DNA of 64,000 nt from Pyxidicoccus caerfyrddinensis (GTDB taxonomy: Bacteria; Myxococcota; Myxococcia; Myxococcales; Myxococcaceae): positions 248,001 to 312,000 of the forward strand of contig NZ_JAAIYA010000002.1 in assembly GCF_010894405.1 (NCBI RefSeq), in the 5' to 3' direction. Both the position numbers and the translations under genes were made by a program. Below the pieces are notes generated by a model, which was not told where the DNA came from, did no database searches, and saw only the letters and a list, made by a program, of their open reading frames with translations. Positions 35,357 to 42,593 of the stretch are shown piece after piece (position 1 is the first letter of the stretch; the number at the start of each line of letters is the position of its first letter).

Positions 35357-35968
35357 ATGCCGCGCAGGACGAAGCTCGCGCCGCGGAAGACGCCCACCCA
35401 GGAGCGCTCGCGCGCCACGGTGGACGCGCTGGTGCAGGCGACCGCCGACCTCCTGGTGCGCGACGGCTACGAGAAGCTGACCACCAACCGCGTGGCCGAG
35501 CGCGCCGGAGTCAACATCGCGTCGCTGTACCAGTTCTTCCCCGGCAAGGAGGCGCTGGTGGCGGAGGTGCGTCGCCGCCACGTTGAGGCGCAGCAGGTGG
35601 CCATGCGCGAGGCCATGACGGAGCTGCGAGGCCAGGGACTGGAGGCGACGGTGCGCGCGCTCGTCTCCATGGGCGTCGCGGCGCACGCGGTGAATCCGAA
35701 GCTCCACCATGCGCTCACGGAGGAGCTGCCGGCCCGTGTCTCGCGCGTGGGCCAGCCGGAGGAGGACCCCGTGCTCGCCGAGGCGCGCAAGGTGTTCGAG
35801 CGCCTCTCCGTGGGCGTCGAGGACATGGAGCGGGCCCTGTGGATGGTGGACACCGTCGCGCACGCCGTCATCCACCGGGGCGTCATCGAGCGTCCCGGAG
35901 ACCTCGCGAGCGGCGCGCTCACCGAGGAGCTCGTCACCCTGCTGCTGCGCTACCTGCGGCGACGGTGA
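35357..35968 (+). CDS. TetR/AcrR-family regulator
   Basis: This 203-residue regulator opens with a basic tail (MPRRTKLAPRKTPTQERSRA) and the TetR helix-turn-helix (DGYEKLTTNRVAERAGVNIASLYQFFPGKE pattern, about residues 35-62). The C-terminal helices form the ligand and dimer domain, with the length usual for the family. It lies 10 bp after the M28 peptidase gene and converges on the lipocalin-like gene with only 6 bp between stops, so its target is not obvious. It may control its own operon or the neighbouring genes. Confidence 0.92.
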   Translation: MPRRTKLAPRKTPTQERSRATVDALVQATADLLVRDGYEKLTTNRVAERAGVNIASLYQFFPGKEALVAEVRRRHVEAQQVAMREAMTELRGQGLEATVRALVSMGVAAHAVNPKLHHALTEELPARVSRVGQPEEDPVLAEARKVFERLSVGVEDMERALWMVDTVAHAVIHRGVIERPGDLASGALTEELVTLLLRYLRRR

Positions 35969-35974
35969 GGGCGG

Positions 35975-36481
35975 TTACCGCGCGCGCCGCCACTTCACCT
36001 CGCCCGTGGCCGCCGCACCGCCGCTCGTGGGAACGGGAACGGTGTACGTCAGCTCGTCGCCGGTGAGCGTGAAGGTGCGCCGCTGCTCGGTGCCCTCCCA
36101 GTTGGGGAACGAGGCGTGGTCGATGTGGAAGGTGAGGGTGCCTTCCGCGCCGTCCACCGTGTACCGGCCGAAGTGCGAGTTGCTCCCCTGCACCGTGGCC
36201 TTGTACTCGTCCGGCGTGCCCTGGCTCTTGTCATTGGACGCGAACCGGGCGCGGCCCGCGCGGAGGATGTGCAGGGAGTAGCGGCCCTGGCCGTCGAATA
36301 TGAGCAACCCCTGGGGCTGGGCGCCGTAGAGCTGCACGCGCCGGCCGTCGGGGTACACGTTGTCGCAGAGGACCAGCGTCCACGTCCCCACGAGCTCCTT
36401 CGCGGACACCTTCTCTCGCGGGGCGGCGGCCAGGAGCAGCAGGGACACGGCGGCGAGGGTGATGCTTCGGGACAGGTGCAT
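35975..36481 (-). CDS. Exported lipocalin-like domain protein
   Basis: ATG 36481, six bases after GTGAGG, starts a Sec signal peptide (MHLSRSITLAAVSLLLLAAA). The 168-residue protein then shows a lipocalin-like barrel: ELVGTWTLVLCDNVYPDGRR, GLLIFDGQGRYSLHILRAGR, HFGRYTVDGAEGTLTFHIDH and a final strand RRTFTLTGDELTYTVPVP. The GTW near the N-terminus is the lipocalin signature Gly-x-Trp. Such proteins bind small hydrophobic ligands; only one Cys remains in the mature part. Its start lies directly beside the C-terminal stump of an SDR, so the original promoter may have been replaced by deletion. Confidence 0.8.
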   Translation of the reverse strand: MHLSRSITLAAVSLLLLAAAPREKVSAKELVGTWTLVLCDNVYPDGRRVQLYGAQPQGLLIFDGQGRYSLHILRAGRARFASNDKSQGTPDEYKATVQGSNSHFGRYTVDGAEGTLTFHIDHASFPNWEGTEQRRTFTLTGDELTYTVPVPTSGGAAATGEVKWRRAR

Positions 36482-36489
36482 GAGGTGCC

Positions 36490-36540
36490 TCACATGAGCA
36501 GTCCGCCGCCGTCCACGGAGCGGACGGTGCCGGTGGAGTC
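36490..36540 (-). pseudogene. C-terminal stump of a short-chain dehydrogenase
   Basis: Reading the minus strand from 36540 gives DSTGTVRSVDGGGLLM and TGA (36490-36492), which looks like the closing strand of an SDR (V-x-G-T/x-V-x-V-DGG). Nothing else of the enzyme remains: the segment abuts a double palindrome that belongs to the CGNR regulator promoter. CGNR regulators often sit opposite the enzyme gene they control, so a deletion of about 700 bp between operator and 3' end is the simplest explanation. Confidence 0.5.
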
Positions 36541-36542
36541 AA

Positions 36543-36609
36543 GTAACCGTATTGACGGGTTACGTGGCATGGATATGGGCTGGAATCTGTAACCTGTCAA
36601 TCCGGTTTC
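36543..36609. promoter_or_regulatory. Two tandem palindromes before CGNR regulator gene
   Basis: GTAACC-N9-GGTTAC (36543-36563) and GTAACC-N9-GGTTTC (36589-36609) have the same geometry, 46 bp apart. The inner halves also form a larger inverted repeat, TTGACGGGTTAC (36553-36564) with GTAACCTGTCAA (36589-36600), 11 of 12 matched. TTGACG at 36553 could be a -35 box. The second palindrome ends 11 bp before the CGNR start, so binding there would block the gene: autorepression is likely. Confidence 0.6.
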
Positions 36610-36620
36610 ATGATTTGCTG

Positions 36621-37241
36621 ATGACGCACATGTCACGCTCGAAACGTCCCACCCCGGAACCGCACGTGGCGCCGACAGGCGAGCTGCGAGATGGGTTCAA
36701 GTTCCGCTCCGGCCGGTTGGCCCTGGACCTGCCGGCGTCGCTGGCCGCGCGGCTCAAGGCCGAGCCGCGTGACTTGCTCGCGACTCCGCATGACCTGGGC
36801 CGCTGGCTCGTGGCCGCGGGGCTGGCGGCGAAGGACCCGAAGCCCTCGGACGAGGAACTGCGCCAGGCGAGAGACCTCCGGGAGGCTCTCTACCGGCTGG
36901 CGCGGGCGAGCGTGAGCGGTGAGGACTTCGACGCGAAGGACCGGGCCCTGGTGAACCGGTGGGCGGCGGAGCCACCTCCGGCGCCGCAGCTCGGGTCCGA
37001 GGGGCTCACCTGGACGAGCGGCGGCGTGCGCTCCCTGTTGGCGGCGGTGGCGCGGGACGGCGTGGAGCTGCTCGGAGGTCCGCTCGCGGAGCGCATCCGC
37101 AACTGCGAGGGGGAGGGCTGCGCGTTGCTCTTCGTGGACACCTCTCGCTCCGGCCAGCGGCGCTGGTGCTCCATGTCTGGCTGCGGCAACAAGGCGAAGG
37201 TGGAGGAGTTCCGCCGCCGGCAGCGGGAGGACGGCCGCTAA
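36621..37241 (+). CDS. CGNR zinc-finger (ABATE domain) regulator
   Basis: Start ATG 36621 (MTHMSRS) or ATG 36630 gives 203-206 residues; neither has a good ribosome site. Residues about 40-150 fit the ABATE-type stress-response domain (FRSGRLALDLPASLAARL, LLATPHDLGRWLVAAGL, RDLREALYRLARA). The C-terminus has the zinc knuckle C-x4-C then WCSMSGCGNKAKVEEFRRR, the CGNR motif that binds DNA. The protein probably represses its own gene through the palindromes immediately upstream. Its stop overlaps the stop of the convergent LysR gene by 4 bp. Confidence 0.88.
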   Translation: MTHMSRSKRPTPEPHVAPTGELRDGFKFRSGRLALDLPASLAARLKAEPRDLLATPHDLGRWLVAAGLAAKDPKPSDEELRQARDLREALYRLARASVSGEDFDAKDRALVNRWAAEPPPAPQLGSEGLTWTSGGVRSLLAAVARDGVELLGGPLAERIRNCEGEGCALLFVDTSRSGQRRWCSMSGCGNKAKVEEFRRRQREDGR

Positions 37242-38152
37242 CGGTGCACGGTGCTCAGCCGCCCCGGGATGTGCGCCACCAGCACGTCGATGGCGGTGCG
37301 CACCTTCGAGGGCAGGTGCTTGTTCTGCGGCCACACGGCGAAGATTTCATTGCCGTAGCGAGGCAGGTCCCGGAGCACCAGGGTGAGCTGCTTCTTGCGC
37401 AGGCGCTCCCCGACGAGCCAGCACGGCAGCCACGCCAGCCCGGCGCCCTGCACGGCGGCGTCGGCGATGGTCTCCACGTCGTCGAGGCGCAGGCGGGACG
37501 GCACGGCCACCTGCCTCATGCCGCCCTGGCCGTCCGGGAAACACCACTGCTTGGACACGCCGTTGCGGCCGTAGACGACGGCCTGGTGCCGCGCCAGCTC
37601 GTCCAGCGTCCGCGGGCTGCCGTGCTTCGCGACGTATGCCGGTGAGGCGCACACCACCATCTCCTGCACCCCCAGCCGGCGCGCCGTCAGGTTGGCGGTG
37701 TCGGCGAGCGGCGCGACGCGGACGGCCATGTCGTAGCCCTCCTCGATGAGGTCCACCACGCGGTCGCTGAAGGAGATTTCCACCTCCAGCCCCGGATGCT
37801 CGCGAGACAGCTCCCACAGCAGTGGCGCCGCGCAGTGCCGGCCGAACAGCACGGGCATGCTCACGCGCAGGCGGCCGGTGGGGGCGCGGCGGCCGGAGTC
37901 CAGCGCGGCCTCGGCGGCCTCCAATTCCGCCAGCGCGCGCACGCAGCGCTCGTAGAAGGCCTGCCCGTCGTCGGTGAGGCTCTGGCGGCGCGTGGTGCGC
38001 TGGAACAGGCGCGTGTCCAACCGCTCCTCCAGCCGGGCAATGCTCTTGCCAATGGCCGAGCGCGACAGGCCCATGCGCTCGGCGGCGAGCGCGAAGCTGC
38101 CGGCCTCCACGGCCTGGACGAAGGTGAGCACTCCGCTGAGTCGGTCCGTCAT
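37238..38152 (-). CDS. LysR-family regulator (CrgA-like subgroup)
   Basis: The 304-residue protein has a short winged helix-turn-helix start (DRLSGVLTFVQAVEAGSFAL, MGLSRSAIGKSIARLEERLD, RLFQRTTRRQSLTDDGQAFY) typical of the CrgA/DsdC-like LysR subgroup. The effector domain includes PVLFGRHCAAPLLWELSREH, EISFSDRVVDLIEEGYDMAVRV and LAWLPCWLVGERL. It is divergent from a zinc-independent MDR dehydrogenase gene, its likely target, with 118 bp between the two start codons and an inverted repeat in the gap. The ligand is not known. Confidence 0.93.
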   Translation of the reverse strand: MTDRLSGVLTFVQAVEAGSFALAAERMGLSRSAIGKSIARLEERLDTRLFQRTTRRQSLTDDGQAFYERCVRALAELEAAEAALDSGRRAPTGRLRVSMPVLFGRHCAAPLLWELSREHPGLEVEISFSDRVVDLIEEGYDMAVRVAPLADTANLTARRLGVQEMVVCASPAYVAKHGSPRTLDELARHQAVVYGRNGVSKQWCFPDGQGGMRQVAVPSRLRLDDVETIADAAVQGAGLAWLPCWLVGERLRKKQLTLVLRDLPRYGNEIFAVWPQNKHLPSKVRTAIDVLVAHIPGRLSTVHR

Positions 38153-38210
38153 GACGCTGCTCCGATTGGTGCCTCCCTGTCCGCAGTGAGTCGACGAAGT
38201 GTCGCCACTG

Positions 38211-38228
38211 GAGACGGGGACGCGTCTC
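38211..38228. promoter_or_regulatory. Inverted repeat beside candidate -10 box of the MDR gene
   Basis: GAGACG-N6-CGTCTC (38211-38228) is a perfect 6-bp dyad directly before TATATC (38229-38234), which could be the -10 of the divergent dehydrogenase gene. There is no convincing -35 box, in line with an activator-dependent LysR target. The role of the dyad is inferred from position. Confidence 0.4.
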
Positions 38229-38270
38229 TATATCCGGCGTGCGGCTTTCACGCATGAACCGGAGCGGACG

Positions 38271-39284
38271 ATGAGCGGCACGATGAAGCAGTGGCAGTTG
38301 GAGCAGCCCGGCCGGCAGCACCTGAGGCTGGCGGACGTGGCGATTCCGAAGCCGGGCGCGGGCGAGGTGCTGGTGCGCGTCTCGGCCGTCTCCCTCAACT
38401 ACCGCGAGAAGCTCCTGCTGGATGGCGGAGGCTACGCGGGCATGACGGGGCCCCTCGTCCCGACGTCCGACATGGCGGGTGAAATCGTGGCCACCGGCGC
38501 GGGCGCGCGGCGCTTCCAGGAGAGCGCGCGAGTCATCGCCAACTTCCAGACGGACTGGGTGGACGGGCTGCCGCCCCGTCAGATGCGCAGCCTGGGCGCC
38601 TCGGCCCCCGGCGTGCTGGCCGAGTATGTGGCCATGCCGGAAGGCTGGCTGGTCGCCTCGCCCACGACGGTGGACGACGCGCAGGCGAGCACGCTGCCCT
38701 GCGCGGGGCTCACCGCGTGGACGGCGCTGATGGGCTCGGGCGCGCCGCTGCCGGGACAGACGGTGGTGACGCAGGGCACGGGCGGTGTGTCGCTGTTCGC
38801 GGTGCAGCTCGCCTCCGCGATGGGGGCGAAGGTCATCGTGCTGTCCGGGGACGAGGGCAAGCTCGTCCGCGCGAAGGCGCTGGGCGCGGCGCACGGCCTG
38901 CACCGGGGCCACACGCCCGACTGGGACGCGGCGGTGCTGGAGCTCACCGGGGGCCAGGGCGCGGACCACATCCTGGAGCTGGTCGGGGGCGACAACCTTG
39001 GCCGCTCCGCGAAGGCGCTGGCGCCGGGTGGACGCATCTCCCTCATCGGCGTGTTCGAGGGCTTCGACGTGCGCTTCCCCACCGTGCCACTGATGCAACG
39101 GCATGGCATCATCCAGGGCATCTTCGTCGGCCACCGGCGCGGCCTGGAGGACCTGGTGCGCGCGGTGGACGCGCTCGCGCTCAAGCCGGTCATCGACACC
39201 GTGTATCCGCTCGCGGAGTTCCCGAAGGCGCTGGAGCACCTGGACCGCGGGCCCTTCGGCAAGCTCGTCGTCCGCGTCCGCTGA
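38271..39284 (+). CDS. NAD(P)-dependent MDR-family alcohol dehydrogenase / quinone oxidoreductase
   Basis: ATG 38271 follows GGAGCGG. The 337-residue protein has a GroES-like N-terminal half (GEVLVRVSAVSLNYREKLLL, PLVPTSDMAGEIVATGAGAR) and a Rossmann nucleotide-binding half (GQTVVTQGTGGVSLFAVQLA, AKVIVLSGDEGKL, ADHILELVGGDN, PGGRISLIGVFEG). The Cys/His zinc ligands of true alcohol dehydrogenases are absent at the usual places, so it is closer to zeta-crystallin-type quinone or enone reductases. It is probably induced by the divergent LysR regulator in response to an electrophile. Confidence 0.9.
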   Translation: MSGTMKQWQLEQPGRQHLRLADVAIPKPGAGEVLVRVSAVSLNYREKLLLDGGGYAGMTGPLVPTSDMAGEIVATGAGARRFQESARVIANFQTDWVDGLPPRQMRSLGASAPGVLAEYVAMPEGWLVASPTTVDDAQASTLPCAGLTAWTALMGSGAPLPGQTVVTQGTGGVSLFAVQLASAMGAKVIVLSGDEGKLVRAKALGAAHGLHRGHTPDWDAAVLELTGGQGADHILELVGGDNLGRSAKALAPGGRISLIGVFEGFDVRFPTVPLMQRHGIIQGIFVGHRRGLEDLVRAVDALALKPVIDTVYPLAEFPKALEHLDRGPFGKLVVRVR

Positions 39285-39339
39285 CTGTTCCTCGCAGCGG
39301 TTCCATGGCGTGATGGCTCCCGGAAGGGAGCACCGGAAC

Positions 39340-40647
39340 ATGGCGGAGAAGCAGGACTGGGGGCGGGAAGCGCCCGCGCAAGAAGTGTGGGCCCGCGTGG
39401 AAGCGGCGGGGACGCCCGGGTGGCGACACGAACTGGCCTCCTGGTGGCAGGGAGTCTCCGGGAAGGGTGTCCTCTTCCACGAGGGAGACCTGGAGGCCGA
39501 CTCGCTCGTCATCGGCCCCCGGCCGCTCGTCGTCTCCGGCAGCGTCCGGCTGAAGGGGCTGCTCGAGGACGGCCACGCGGCGGACCACACCCTCCTGGTG
39601 GTGCTGGGAGATTTGGAGGTGGAGAACGTGGCGACGTTCTCCGCCATGTTCATCGCGGGCAACGTCCGGATTCGGGGACTGCTCTTCGGCGACTCGTATG
39701 GGGATGACGTCTTCCGTGTCGGCGGTGGGCTGAAGGCGCGTGCCCTCGTCGAGCAGCACCACCACCTCCGGGTGGACGGCCCGCTGGATGTGGACGTGCT
39801 CGTGGGCGACAAGCTCACCGCGACGGAGAAGCCCCGAAAGAAGCTGGAGCCGCACGAAGCGCTCCTGCCAGGTGCCTTCACCGTGGAGGACGAGGACGAG
39901 GGCGACGTCACCGACTCGACGGTGGACAAGAAGGGGCTTCTCGCGAAGCTGCGCGCGGGGCAGCCCCTGCTGGCGGACACCCGGCTCGGTCCCGTGGAGA
40001 AGGCCATCGCCGCCGTGAAGGAGAAGGCGGCGCGGGGCGAGAAGGCGACTCGACTGGGGCTCGCGCAGAAGAAGCTGAAGGCCATCCCCGAGGAGGTCTT
40101 CTCCCTCACCGGGCTGGAGAGCCTCACGCTGGACACCAACGACATCGCGGAGATTTCCCCGCGCATCGGTGAGCTGCGGGCGCTGAAGAGCCTCAGCCTG
40201 GAGAGCCTGCCGCTGACGACGCTCCCCGTGGAGCTCTGCCGCCTCCCCGCGCTGAAGAAGCTGAGCCTCCGTTACTGCAACAACCTCACCCGGCTCCCGG
40301 ACGCGTTCGGCGAGCTGGAGGCGCTGGAGGAGCTGTACCTGGACGCGATGGCGCTGGAGGGCTTCCCCGAGGTGCTGACGCGGCTGCCGCGGCTGAAGAA
40401 ACTCTGGTTCTGGCGCTTCTTCAAGACGACGCCGGGCCGGGTTCAGCTCCTGGTGGACGGGCTCGGGCGGATGCCGAAGCTGACGCACGCCGGCTTCTTC
40501 CAGGGGGAGCTGTCCGCGCTGCCGGGGGGACTCGCGCCGCTCGCCCGGCTCAAGCAGTTCAAGCTGGGGCTGGACCGCGTCCCCGAGCCGGAGGTGAAGC
40601 GACTGGAGGCGGCGCTGCCTCCTGGACGGCTGCACGTGGGGCACTGA
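39340..40647 (+). CDS. Leucine-rich-repeat protein with bactofilin-like N-terminal beta-helix
   Basis: Start ATG 39340 follows AAGGGAG; another ATG at 39313 is possible. The 435-residue protein has no signal peptide. Residues about 45-165 show short repeating strands (PLVVSGSVRLKGLLEDGHA, LLVVLGDLEVENVATFSAMF, IAGNVRIRGLLFGDSYGDDV, LRVDGPLDVDVLVGDKL) that resemble a right-handed beta-helix of the bactofilin or polymer-forming type. A charged linker follows, then from about residue 245 six to eight leucine-rich repeats (LESLTLDTNDIAEISPRIGE, LKSLSLESLPLTTLPVELCR, LKKLSLRYCNNLTRLPDAFG). LRRs bind proteins; the beta-helix part may polymerise or scaffold. The function is unknown. Confidence 0.75.
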   Translation: MAEKQDWGREAPAQEVWARVEAAGTPGWRHELASWWQGVSGKGVLFHEGDLEADSLVIGPRPLVVSGSVRLKGLLEDGHAADHTLLVVLGDLEVENVATFSAMFIAGNVRIRGLLFGDSYGDDVFRVGGGLKARALVEQHHHLRVDGPLDVDVLVGDKLTATEKPRKKLEPHEALLPGAFTVEDEDEGDVTDSTVDKKGLLAKLRAGQPLLADTRLGPVEKAIAAVKEKAARGEKATRLGLAQKKLKAIPEEVFSLTGLESLTLDTNDIAEISPRIGELRALKSLSLESLPLTTLPVELCRLPALKKLSLRYCNNLTRLPDAFGELEALEELYLDAMALEGFPEVLTRLPRLKKLWFWRFFKTTPGRVQLLVDGLGRMPKLTHAGFFQGELSALPGGLAPLARLKQFKLGLDRVPEPEVKRLEAALPPGRLHVGH

Positions 40648-40651
40648 GCCG

Positions 40652-40717
40652 GTGCACTACAAGCGCGTCGTGGCGCTGACCCGCATCGCGCAGACGAACC
40701 TGCGCGAGCTGAGCTGA
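40652..40717 (+). pseudogene. Short coding-like fragment after LRR gene
   Basis: A 21-codon frame (GTG 40652 to TGA 40715-40717) reads VHYKRVVALTRIAQTNLREL S. It lies 5 bp past the LRR stop without a proper ribosome site. It reads like the C-terminal tail of a lost gene and is too short to assign. It may also be chance. Confidence 0.25.
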
Positions 40718-40797
40718 GGGGCGCAATCGGGGGGCAGTTCCAGCGGCTGTGGGGCCAGGGTAGATTCCGCCGCACTTTCCTGGCGGCGGAGACTCGC

Positions 40798-41340
40798 ATG
40801 CGAAGAATCCCTGGACTGACGTGGCTGAGCACGGCGCTGCTCATGGGCTGTGGCGGAGGAGCGGGCGGGGCGCTGGTGGAGGAGGAGCCACCGCCCCAGG
40901 CGGTCTGCGACATCACCGTCTCGGGTGCGGTGACGGGAACGCCCGTGTGTCGCAACGCGTCGCTCACCTACAGGGAGACGACTGACGACTTCAGCCTCAC
41001 CCTGGACACAGGGACGGGCGCGAAACCCCTGGTGCAGATACATCCGAACGCGAATGGCCGTCCCTTCGTGGGGGACTTCGTCGGCCCCACCTCCGAGGTG
41101 GACTGCGCCGTGACGGTCCGCGACGGCGGCAAGGCCTGGTATCCGTACTACGAGGACCCCCGCGCGGGCGTGTCGCTGCGCGGGAGCTGCACGCTGACCT
41201 TCACGCAGGTGGAGGTCTACGTCGACAGCGGCACCGTCGTGTCGTACCGCTTCAAGGGCACCATGCAGGCACACCTGCTGGCCCTGGAGTCCTCGGGCGC
41301 CACCGGCACCGTGGACGTGGTGATGAACTTCACGTTGTGA
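40798..41340 (+). CDS. Small lipoprotein with beta-rich domain, unknown function
   Basis: This 180-residue protein has a lipoprotein signal (MRRIPGLTWLSTALLMGCGG, Cys 18) and a Gly-rich tether. The mature domain holds paired Cys (AVCDITVSGAVTGTPVCRNA, VDCAVTVRDGG, RGSCTLTFTQVE) and alternating strands (DFSLTLDTGTG, VYVDSGTVVSYRFKGTMQAH), suggesting a disulfide-stabilised beta sandwich. No family is recognised. It stands alone, followed by a sigma-70-like promoter for the next region. Orphan outer-envelope lipoproteins like this are common in myxobacteria. Confidence 0.75.
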   Translation: MRRIPGLTWLSTALLMGCGGGAGGALVEEEPPPQAVCDITVSGAVTGTPVCRNASLTYRETTDDFSLTLDTGTGAKPLVQIHPNANGRPFVGDFVGPTSEVDCAVTVRDGGKAWYPYYEDPRAGVSLRGSCTLTFTQVEVYVDSGTVVSYRFKGTMQAHLLALESSGATGTVDVVMNFTL

Positions 41341-41347
41341 CGAGGGA

Positions 41348-41376
41348 TTGACGGGCGCGCGAGGTGTCGTTACCTT
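41348..41376 (+). promoter_or_regulatory. Sigma-70-like promoter (TTGACG-N17-TACCTT)
   Basis: TTGACG (41348-41353) and TACCTT (41371-41376) are separated by 17 bp, close to consensus, in otherwise very GC-rich DNA. It begins seven bases after the lipoprotein stop and would start a transcript with a leader of about 280 nt before the zinc-ribbon gene. Confidence 0.5.
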
Positions 41377-41663
41377 GCGCGCATCCTCTCGACGTGGCGC
41401 CGCAGCGCCTCTCGCGTGAACTCCTCTACAGCTTGAGCTGAAGCCTCCCGGCGCCGCCTCCTCGTGGCAGCACGGCGTGAGCGGCTCGCGTCGTTCCCAT
41501 TCCCAGCTCGCACGCTCGCGGGGCCATGAGGGCCTTGCCGGCTTCGTGCGTCCTTCGTGTCTCGGAAGGTGCACGGAGTCACTCCGGCCGTCCATCGCGG
41601 CCGGTCACCCGTCCCTCGGGGATTCAGCCACCCCGCGGGCTCGTCGTTCCCTCGGCTGTTCCG

Positions 41664-41906
41664 ATGTATCGCTGTCAGTCGTGTCAGAAGTCCGTGGGTC
41701 CGGGTGTGTCCAGCCAGCTCGTCACCGTGGCCACGCGGCTCACCGAGTTCCCCGCTCGCCCCAGCACCCAGCGCTACGCCCAGGGCCGGCGCGTGAAGTG
41801 GAATGACGACCCGGGAGGCACGGGCCTTCAGATTGCCCGTGAGCTGCGTGTCTGCGCCGCGTGCGCCGCCACACGCCAGCGGCGCAGGCCCGTGCTCGTG
41901 TCGTGA
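41664..41906 (+). CDS. Small zinc-ribbon protein
   Basis: The 80-residue protein starts MYRCQSCQKSVGPG, giving a C-x2-C pair at residues 4 and 7. After a basic middle (TEFPARPSTQRYAQGRRVKW and NDDPGGTGLQIARELRV) it has a second pair, CAAC, near residue 67. Two C-x2-C knuckles flanking a positive core fit a zinc ribbon that could bind nucleic acid. There is no clear ribosome site. It lies behind a promoter-like element and a leader with a hairpin (41584-41604), and ends at a perfect terminator, so it appears to be a stand-alone unit. Similar small proteins are recalled from other bacteria, but their function is not known. Confidence 0.6.
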   Translation: MYRCQSCQKSVGPGVSSQLVTVATRLTEFPARPSTQRYAQGRRVKWNDDPGGTGLQIARELRVCAACAATRQRRRPVLVS

Positions 41907-41914
41907 CGGGCGCT

Positions 41915-41947
41915 TCCGGCGAAGGGCGGTGCGGGCCCTTCGCCGGA
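41915..41947 (+). terminator. Perfect 13-bp hairpin after zinc-ribbon gene
   Basis: TCCGGCGAAGGGC (41915-41927) and GCCCTTCGCCGGA (41935-41947) are perfect complements around a 7-nt loop, starting 9 bp after the stop. There is no T-run behind it. Confidence 0.75.
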
Positions 41948-42490
41948 GGACTTCTCGGGCTCACGCCGCACCATGGGGCTCCGGGCGGTGTGGCGAACTC
42001 GTCCCGCTGGTGCTGGACGAGCTGCCGCGCCGCACGGGCCACCGGAACCTATCGTCTGTGCTCGACCATCCCTGCTGCGCAGACGGAGTGCGCAAGCCCC
42101 GAAGCCAGAGGATCAGGGCACGCCACCTCGGTTCGCATGCCGCGGTGCGTGCGGGGCGGAGTGCCGTGCAGCCAGACCCCGCGACCGGGAAGTCAGGCCC
42201 CCCACTCAGTCGACATCACCCCCCCCCTCGGGGAAGGGGTCGCGGCGGAATGAACGTTCCTTCCGCGAGGCGGGTCGCCCGGAGGGGTGGGGACATGGGG
42301 AAGAAGTGCGCGATTGCTGGAGTATTGCCACTCCGTGAAAATGCGCGAGGCGGTAGGGGCTCCCGCAGGTGCATCTCCAGGGGGCAGGTCAGGCCTGGCG
42401 GGCGAGAGGCCTGTGGCCGATTCCAGGGCAGCAGGCCCGTCGCCATCCGTAGAGGGGCGGTGATGTCTGCACTTCCCCGCGCGGTCTCCA
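41948..42490. other. Non-coding region with paired segments
   Basis: About 540 bp hold no convincing gene: open frames are Arg/Pro/Gly-rich with no coding-like codon pattern. Complementary blocks are present: CCGCGACC (42179-42186) with GGTCGCGG (42238-42245), and directly after it GCGGAA with TTCCGC around a 10-nt loop (42243-42264). A C-run meets a G-run between them. It may be a structured RNA or merely GC-rich spacer; no known RNA family is recognised. Confidence 0.35.
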
Positions 42491-42516
42491 GCCGCGACGC
42501 CCGAAAGCGTCGCGGC
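42491..42516. terminator. Perfect 10-bp hairpin downstream of PLD-like gene
   Basis: GCCGCGACGC (42491-42500) pairs perfectly with GCGTCGCGGC (42507-42516) over a 6-nt CCGAAA loop. It lies 78 bp beyond the stop of the minus-strand PLD-like gene and is the likely end of its transcript; it could also stop readthrough from the left. Confidence 0.6.
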
Positions 42517-42593
42517 GGCTCGTGGAGGTCGTCGCGTCCGGGAAGGGAGATGACGGTGACGGACGACACGCGGGAGCGGAGCGGGCAACCGCC

